From: an uncultured Pseudoxanthomonas sp. | GTDB taxonomy: Bacteria > Pseudomonadota > Gammaproteobacteria > Xanthomonadales > Xanthomonadaceae | NCBI GenBank assembly: GCA_946479745.1 | Contig: CAMLGZ010000004.1 | Coordinates: 1-64,000 of the forward strand | DNA: 64,000 bases | Direction of reading: 5' to 3' | Part shown: one piece after another, positions 58,902 to 64,000 of the stretch | Layout: every line of letters starts with the position of its first letter | Position numbering within the stretch: position 1 is the first letter of the stretch | Translations under genes and position numbers: made by a program | Notes under the pieces: model-generated | Database searches by the model: none | Seen by the model: only the letters and a program-made list of their open reading frames with translations | Told to the model about the DNA's origin: nothing

Positions 58902-59513
58902 TTATCGGGTCTTCACGAAAAGATCGCGATGGAAGAAATACACCTCCTGCAGCAGGAAGCGCTTGCGCGTTTCGAAACTGCGGAAGCGGCTGGTGGGCGT
59001 GGACGATCCCAGTGCGTCGATGCCCGCTTCCCGCGCCAGTCGCAGCGCCCGCGCCATATGCAGGGGATCGCTGACGATGATCGCGCGCTTGAACCCATGC
59101 GCCTTCATCAGCACCGCCGCCTGTTGCAGGTTCTGGTGGGTGGTACGCGATTGCGTTTCGATCAGGATCGCCTGTCCCGGTACGCCATGCTTCAACGCAT
59201 AGCGCTGGGCCACCTGCGATTCGGAGAAGCGCGCGCCATTGCCGAAACCGCCAGTGAAGATGAGGTGCTTGGCCAGGCCGCGCTGGTAAAGGTCGATGCC
59301 GTGGCGGATGCGTTCGGCGAACACCGGCGAAGGACGGGCGTCGTAAGCGGCGGCGCCCAGCACGATGATCGCATCGGCAGGCGCGGCCTGGTCCCGCTCG
59401 CCGACCCAGACGATGTAGGCCGCCACGCCCACCAGCCACAGCGCCAGCAAAAGCAGCAGGCGCCACGTCCAACCCAGCACGCCGCGGCGCTTGCGCTGAC
59501 GGCGCGCGCTCAT
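58902..59513 (-). CDS. YdcF/DUF218-family membrane protein
   Basis: One N-terminal membrane helix (about 13-35), then the DUF218 domain: DAIIVLGAAAYD near 47-58, LIFTGGFGNG, and IIVSDPLHMARALRLA, the conserved envelope family tied to vancomycin sensitivity (SanA) and polysaccharide metabolism. 203 residues. The start overlaps the stop of the PLP enzyme gene (ATGA), so both are expressed together. Confidence 0.88.
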   Translation of the reverse strand: MSARRQRKRRGVLGWTWRLLLLLALWLVGVAAYIVWVGERDQAAPADAIIVLGAAAYDARPSPVFAERIRHGIDLYQRGLAKHLIFTGGFGNGARFSESQVAQRYALKHGVPGQAILIETQSRTTHQNLQQAAVLMKAHGFKRAIIVSDPLHMARALRLAREAGIDALGSSTPTSRFRSFETRKRFLLQEVYFFHRDLFVKTR

Positions 59514-60469
59514 CTGGCGCTCCAGGGCAGGGCATCCAGGTCGACATTGCCGCCGGACAACAGCACGCCGACACGCCGTCCGGCGAACCGCGCGGAATTT
59601 TGCAGCACCGCCGCCAGGGCGATGGCCGAAGAGGGTTCCACCAGCTGCTTGGTGGTCTGCCAGAGCAAGCGCATGGCTTGCAGCGTGTCGGCGTCGCGCA
59701 CCGTCAGCACTTCCACCGCGTGCCGCCGCAACAGTTCGAAATTCGGCTGTCCCAAGGTGCCGCGCAGGCCGTCGCAGACGGTATCGGGAACGAAATCGAC
59801 AAGGCGTTCGCCGGCGGCCAGCGAGCGCGCCGTGTCGGCGGCGCCTTCCGGTTCGGCCAGCACCACCCGGCAATCCGGTAACAATGCCGCTGCAGCGATC
59901 GCGGTGCCCGAGGCCAGACCACCACCGCCAACCGGCACCACCAGCACTTCCAGCGCTTCCACGGCATTGAGCAATTCCAGCGCCGCGGTGCCCTGGCCTG
60001 CGATCACGCGCGGATCGGTGTAGGGGTGGACCAAGACCGCGCCGGTTTCCCGTTGCACCTGCAGGCACTTCTCCTCGCGCGCGGCGATGCTGGCCGCGCA
60101 GGCGTGCAGGGTCGCGCCGTAGCGTTGGATCGAAGCCAATTTGGTGGCCACCGCGCCTTCGGGCACCACCACGTGGCAGGCGATGCCGCGGGTCCGGGCG
60201 GCCAGCGCCAGTGCCGCGCCGTGGTTGCCGGAGGAGTGGGTGACCACGCCCGCGCGGGCCTGCGCCTCGGAAAGCGCCCAGACCGCATTGCAGGCGCCAC
60301 GGAACTTGAATGCGCCCACCCGTTGCAGATGCTCGGCTTTGAAATGCAGCTGCGCCGACGCCAGCATGTCCAGCGTGCGCGAACGCAGTACCGGGGTGAC
60401 GTAAGCATGGGGCGAAATACGTGCGGCCGCGGCCAGGATGTCGTCGAAGCAAGGCAGGGAGTCGGGCAT
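59510..60469 (-). CDS. Threonine/serine dehydratase or serine racemase-like PLP enzyme
   Basis: Fold-type II PLP enzyme: K55 in VGAFKFRGA, SSGNHGAALALAAR, and phosphate-binding PVGGGGLASG. 319 residues without the C-terminal ACT domain, so it is the short, non-allosteric or catabolic type (TdcB, serine racemase, or hydroxyaspartate dehydratase). Substrate not decided by sequence. Coupled to the YdcF gene. Confidence 0.9.
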   Translation of the reverse strand: MPDSLPCFDDILAAAARISPHAYVTPVLRSRTLDMLASAQLHFKAEHLQRVGAFKFRGACNAVWALSEAQARAGVVTHSSGNHGAALALAARTRGIACHVVVPEGAVATKLASIQRYGATLHACAASIAAREEKCLQVQRETGAVLVHPYTDPRVIAGQGTAALELLNAVEALEVLVVPVGGGGLASGTAIAAAALLPDCRVVLAEPEGAADTARSLAAGERLVDFVPDTVCDGLRGTLGQPNFELLRRHAVEVLTVRDADTLQAMRLLWQTTKQLVEPSSAIALAAVLQNSARFAGRRVGVLLSGGNVDLDALPWSAR

Positions 60470-60642
60470 ACCCGAAAGATTAACTTATCCCTTGCCGGTC
60501 CCGGACCGGCCGAAGGCGACCGGCATCGATAGCCCCGCTCGAGCACATGAATGGAACCGGGTGGCACCGACGATCGCCTGCCGAATTAAGCACTGATTCA
60601 ATGCGGCAGGCAGATTCTCACCGTATGGACCAGGGGTACCTT

Positions 60643-61236
60643 ATGAAAATGCGTCTGTTGACCGCACTCTTCGCCGCCGCCGCACTCGGCGGCTGCGCGA
60701 CGTACGACTATGCCGGCGGCAGCGCGCCCGGCGGCTATTACTACGGCCGGCCTTCGGTGGAGTATTACGGACCTTACGGCGGCGGCTACGGGTACGGCTC
60801 GTACGGCTACGGCGGCTATTATGGTTACGGTGGCGGCTATGGCTATTCTCCTTACGGCTATTACGGCGGCTACTACCCGTACTATCCCTACCGTCCGCAT
60901 CGCCCGCACCGTCCGGATCACAACGACAACCAGCCACCGCCGAGTCAGGGCGGTCGTCCGCCTCCGTGGCGGCGTCCCGATGGCCGCTACCAGGATTCGG
61001 GTCAGGTGATGATTCCGCCCCGCAACGGCGTTCCCCAGGTTCCCAGCCAGCCCCAGGTCCGTCCTGAACGCGGCCGTTACCCGGGCATGCGGGTCCGGCC
61101 GGAGGGCGGCAACCAGGCCCCACGGATGGCGAACCCCTCCCAGCCCCGGCAGATGGAAAGATCGCAGCCGGCGCAACGTGCGCAACCCGCACCGCGAACG
61201 GGAAACCGTGAGCGGGCAAGAACCGAAGAACGCTGA
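60643..61236 (+). CDS. Tyr/Gly-rich lipoprotein, 197 aa
   Basis: Lipobox LGGC with C18 predicts an outer-membrane lipoprotein. Residues about 25-95 are low-complexity Gly/Tyr (GYGYGSYGYGGYYGYGGGYG and Pro-rich variants), then a Pro/Arg/Gln-rich tail with no domain. Possibly an adhesion, silk-like or surface-coating protein. Start at 60643, preceded by AGGGG. Unrelated to its neighbours. Confidence 0.72.
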   Translation: MKMRLLTALFAAAALGGCATYDYAGGSAPGGYYYGRPSVEYYGPYGGGYGYGSYGYGGYYGYGGGYGYSPYGYYGGYYPYYPYRPHRPHRPDHNDNQPPPSQGGRPPPWRRPDGRYQDSGQVMIPPRNGVPQVPSQPQVRPERGRYPGMRVRPEGGNQAPRMANPSQPRQMERSQPAQRAQPAPRTGNRERARTEER

Positions 61237-61644
61237 GCCCAGCCGCAGGTACCCGGACACCGCAGGCTTGTCATGACGGATTGACCGGTTGCGTCGCTTA
61301 TTGACGTGATTGGAATGACAAGCCTCTATGTCGACGTCCGGTGGGGAAATCTGGATCCCCCCTGTTCCGGCCCTGCCGGGCGTCGGCGCTCATGCAAAAG
61401 CCCGGCCATGCCGGGCTTTTTGTTGGATTGGCCACGCGTTGCAAATAAAATGGGGCCGGCAGTCCCCCGACTACCGGCCCCGCGCTCCCCCGCAGTGCAC
61501 ATGGCTGGCCCCTGTTCCAATTACCAGCCTGCGCCCCTGGTCGCTTGCCACGACGGGTGCAATGGGGATAACGCAGAAACCGTGCCAACTTTTCTGCATA
61601 CCCCGGTTCGCTCCTCCTTCCTTGCAATGCGAAACTGATCGCCT
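61237..61644. other. Intergenic region before mnmG with two stable hairpins
   Basis: About 400 bases without a credible gene. It holds a terminator (61396-61421) and a second long hairpin, GGGGCCGG/CCGGCCCC with inner AGTC/GACT, at 61452-61481. These may end the lipoprotein transcript and structure the mnmG leader; a small RNA is possible. Confidence 0.5.
61396..61421 (+). terminator. Intrinsic terminator downstream of the lipoprotein gene
   Basis: AAAA-GCCCGGC-CAT-GCCGGGC-TTTTT: a seven-pair stem with flanking A and T runs, about 160 bases after the Tyr/Gly-rich lipoprotein stop. Works in both directions. Confidence 0.8.
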
Positions 61645-63534
61645 ATGAACGCTTCCTTCCACCACTACGACGTCATCGTCATAGGCGGCGGCCACGCCGG
61701 TACCGAAGCGGCGCTGGCCTCGGCGCGCGCCGGCGCACGCACGCTGCTGCTCACGCATAACGTGGAAACCGTGGGCGCGATGAGCTGCAACCCGGCCATC
61801 GGCGGTATCGGCAAAGGTCACCTGGTCAAGGAAATCGACGCGCTGGGCGGAGTCATGGCGCACGCGGCCGACCTGGCCGGCATTCAATGGCGCACGCTCA
61901 ACGCTTCGAAAGGCCCGGCGGTACGCGCCACGCGCTGCCAGGCCGATCGTTCCCTGTATCGCAGCGCCATCCGCCGCATCGTCGAAGCGCAGGCCAACCT
62001 GACGATTTTCCAGGCCGCCGTCGACGACCTGGTGATAGAGAACAACTGCGTACGCGGCGCCATTACCCAGACTGGGCTGCGTTTCGACGCGCCGTCGGTG
62101 GTGCTGACCGCGGGCACTTTTCTTGCCGGCAAGATCCATGTCGGCGAAACGCAGTACGCTGCCGGCCGCGCTGGCGATCCGCCCGCCACAGCGTTGGCGC
62201 ACAAGCTCCGCGAAGGCCTGTTCGTCGTCGATCGTCTGAAGACCGGCACACCGCCGCGCATCGACGGCCGCTCGCTGGACTATTCGATGATGGAAGAACA
62301 GCCCGGCGACGATCCGCTGCCGGTAATGTCCTTCGTCGGCGACGCCGCGCAGCATCCGCGCCAGGTGTCGTGCTGGATCACCCACACCAGCGAGCGCACG
62401 CACGAAATCATCCGCAACGCGCTACATCGCTCGCCGCTGTACAGCGGGCAGATAGAAGGCATCGGCCCGCGCTACTGCCCGTCCATCGAAGACAAAGTGG
62501 TGCGTTTCGCCGAAAAGGCCTCGCATCAGATCTTCGTCGAACCGGAAGGCCTGGATGTCGCCGAAATCTACCCCAACGGCATCTCCACCTCGCTGCCGTT
62601 CGACGTGCAGTTGGAGCTGGTACGCAGCATCCGCGGCATGGAACAGGCGCACATCACGCGGCCTGGCTACGCCATCGAATACGACTTCTTCGATCCGCGC
62701 GGATTGAAATCGTCGCTGGAGACCAAGGCCGTGGCCGGCTTGTTTTTCGCCGGGCAGATCAACGGCACCACCGGCTACGAGGAAGCCGCCGCGCAGGGAT
62801 TGATCGCCGGCCTCAACGCCGCGCGGCAGGTGCAGCAGAAAGAAGCATGGTGTCCGCGTCGCGACGAAGCCTATATCGGCGTGCTGATCGACGACCTGAT
62901 CACCAACGGCACCAAGGAGCCGTACCGCATGTTCACCAGCCGCGCGGAATACCGCCTACAGCTGCGCGAAGACAATGCGGATCTGCGTCTGACCGAAATC
63001 GGTCGCGGCCTGGGCCTGGTCGATGAAGCGCGCTGGCAGAAATTCGATACCAAGCGCGAAGCCATCGAGCGCGAGAACGAACGTCTGCGCGCGGTTTGGG
63101 TGACGCCTGGAAACGCACTGGGGCGCGAAGTCGAAGCGACGCTGGGCATCGCGGTCAGCCGCGAAACCACAGTGCTGGACATGATCAAGCGCCCCGAGCT
63201 GGACTACGCCAAGCTGGTGTCGGTGCCTTCGATCGGACCCGGCGTGGAAGACGCCAAGGTCGCCGAACAGGTGGAGATCGGAGTGAAGTATTCCGGTTAT
63301 CTGGACCGTCAGCGCGAAGAAATAGAGCGCCAGCAGCGCAACGAAGACACTGCCATTCCGTCGGGCTTCGACTATGCCGGCGTGCGCGGCCTGTCCTTCG
63401 AAGTGCTGCAGAAGCTGGAACGCGTACAGCCGCAGACCGTCGGCCAAGCGCAGCGCATTCCCGGCATGACGCCTGCAGCGATTTCGCTGCTGCTGGTGCA
63501 TCTGACCCGCGCACGCCGCAGCCGCGTGGCTTAA
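61645..63534 (+). CDS. mnmG: tRNA uridine-5-carboxymethylaminomethyl modification enzyme
   Basis: With MnmE builds cmnm5U at the wobble position of tRNAs. FAD motif [20 protein letters not shown] at 12-31, [15 protein letters not shown], and the C-terminal MnmE-interaction helices. 629 residues, normal. Often sits near the chromosome origin, but no oriC signature is seen here. Confidence 0.96.
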   Translation: MNASFHHYDVIVIGGGHAGTEAALASARAGARTLLLTHNVETVGAMSCNPAIGGIGKGHLVKEIDALGGVMAHAADLAGIQWRTLNASKGPAVRATRCQADRSLYRSAIRRIVEAQANLTIFQAAVDDLVIENNCVRGAITQTGLRFDAPSVVLTAGTFLAGKIHVGETQYAAGRAGDPPATALAHKLREGLFVVDRLKTGTPPRIDGRSLDYSMMEEQPGDDPLPVMSFVGDAAQHPRQVSCWITHTSERTHEIIRNALHRSPLYSGQIEGIGPRYCPSIEDKVVRFAEKASHQIFVEPEGLDVAEIYPNGISTSLPFDVQLELVRSIRGMEQAHITRPGYAIEYDFFDPRGLKSSLETKAVAGLFFAGQINGTTGYEEAAAQGLIAGLNAARQVQQKEAWCPRRDEAYIGVLIDDLITNGTKEPYRMFTSRAEYRLQLREDNADLRLTEIGRGLGLVDEARWQKFDTKREAIERENERLRAVWVTPGNALGREVEATLGIAVSRETTVLDMIKRPELDYAKLVSVPSIGPGVEDAKVAEQVEIGVKYSGYLDRQREEIERQQRNEDTAIPSGFDYAGVRGLSFEVLQKLERVQPQTVGQAQRIPGMTPAAISLLLVHLTRARRSRVA

Positions 63535-63541
63535 ACGAAAC

Positions 63542-63620
63542 CTGTAGGAGCGGGCCCTGCCCGCGACGCCTTTTATCGCGGCGTCACGAAGAGCGTCGCG
63601 GGCAGGGCCCGCTCCTACAG
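63542..63620. repeat. Inverted repeat, TGTAGGAGCGGGCCCTGCC family
   Basis: Same arms as at 6390-6466, almost base for base, around a different 29-base spacer. Lies between convergent mnmG and tex. Confidence 0.9.
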
Positions 63621-63625
63621 GGCCG

Positions 63626-64000
63626 CTAGCTTTGCTTGGCGCGTGCGAAGGCCGCCGCCAGCGCATTGTTGACGGGCGCTTGTTGTGGACGGACGGTTGT
63701 AGCCTGCTTTCCATTGCGCTGTTCCGACTTCCTGTCGCGCGCCGGTCCTGTATCGCGTCGCGAATTTTCCTGCGCGGGTTTGACCACCGGCACATCCTCC
63801 AGCCGCCGCGTCAACGCGATCCGCTTGCGCGGAATATCCACTTCCAGCACGCGCACCTTGACGATGTCGCCGGCCTTGACCACGTCGCGCGGGTCTTTCA
63901 CGTAAGTGTCGGACAGTGCCGAGATGTGGACCAGGCCATCCTGGTGCACGCCGATATCGACGAACGCACCGAAGGCGGCGACGTTGGTGACCACGCCTTC
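63626..64000 (-). CDS. tex: Tex-family transcription accessory protein, C-terminal part (runs off window)
   Basis: The visible 124 residues are the S1 RNA-binding domain of Tex ([29 protein letters not shown], i.e. the OB-fold strands 1-4) followed by a disordered basic Gln/Arg/Pro tail. Tex/YqgF-like factors act in transcription and RNA metabolism. The gene continues past base 64000. Confidence 0.85.
   Translation of the reverse strand, partial: EGVVTNVAAFGAFVDIGVHQDGLVHISALSDTYVKDPRDVVKAGDIVKVRVLEVDIPRKRIALTRRLEDVPVVKPAQENSRRDTGPARDRKSEQRNGKQATTVRPQQAPVNNALAAAFARAKQS

Noticed and set aside
61645..63534. Replication origin near mnmG
   Set aside because: No dnaA, DnaA-box cluster or AT-rich element is visible nearby.
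3461..63620. CRISPR array
   Set aside because: Repeats are inverted pairs of several families, not regularly spaced direct repeats, and no cas genes are present.

Overview
The window is GC-rich, tightly packed bacterial chromosome. It has short intergenic spaces, many ATGA/GTGA start-stop overlaps and at least sixteen copies of hairpin-forming intergenic repeats. Gene content (queF, zapE, paired M20D hydrolases, exeM-type nuclease, B12-riboswitch-controlled metE and nrdAB, full bioBFHC, nas genes) and the repeat families suggest a gammaproteobacterium of the Xanthomonadaceae/Lysobacteraceae. That assignment is inference; no rRNA is present to test it.

Layout. 0-3 kb: the start of icd, then a small cluster with a previously unlisted 49-residue double-glycine-leader peptide, a lipoprotein and a LysM protein, then queF. 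3-11 kb: a chagasin-like inhibitor, two M20D hydrolases, an amino-acid permease, a GST, purU and a Tat-exported serine hydrolase. 11-18 kb: two cobalamin riboswitches, one ahead of metE and one ahead of nrdA (with nrdB following), so both B12-independent enzymes appear to be switched off by B12. 18-27 kb: a META-domain protein, zapE with a coupled hydrolase, a secreted nuclease, cytochrome c5, pgl-zwf, and a divergent GntR regulator with two paired operator-like sites.

27.3-31.7 kb is the most unusual block. It is a coupled four-gene operon: a coiled-coil protein, a membrane protein (helical region, longin/roadblock-like domain, one TM, BON-like region, OmpA-like domain), a Ras-like small GTPase, and a histidine-kinase-like protein that has lost its phospho-acceptor and receiver residues. 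Two CRP/Clp-like sites and a short tandem repeat precede it. I read it as a GTPase signalling module joining the cytoplasm to the cell wall; the function is unknown.

31.7-39 kb is accessory and partly decayed: a LysR gene, a strongly folded terminator-ended RNA candidate, a truncated IS5-like OrfA, a broken VOC gene, four small unassigned proteins (one a secreted ACP-like protein lacking the prosthetic-group serine), a frameshifted IS3 remnant, and an epimerase/O-methyltransferase pair opposite a TetR gene with a perfect operator-like palindrome. A tRNA-Arg(CCG) closes it.

41-53 kb is a complete assimilatory nitrate system: cysG-like, nasT and nasS regulators, nitrate transporter, GNAT protein, nirB, nirD, nasA and a uroporphyrinogen-III methyltransferase. 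Its leader can be read fully: two NtrC-like sites, a sigma-54 promoter, two A1/G4 hexaloop hairpins (ANTAR target) and an intrinsic terminator. 53-64 kb: comF, bioB-bioF-bioH-bioC, small enzymes, a Tyr/Gly-rich lipoprotein, mnmG and the 3' end of tex.
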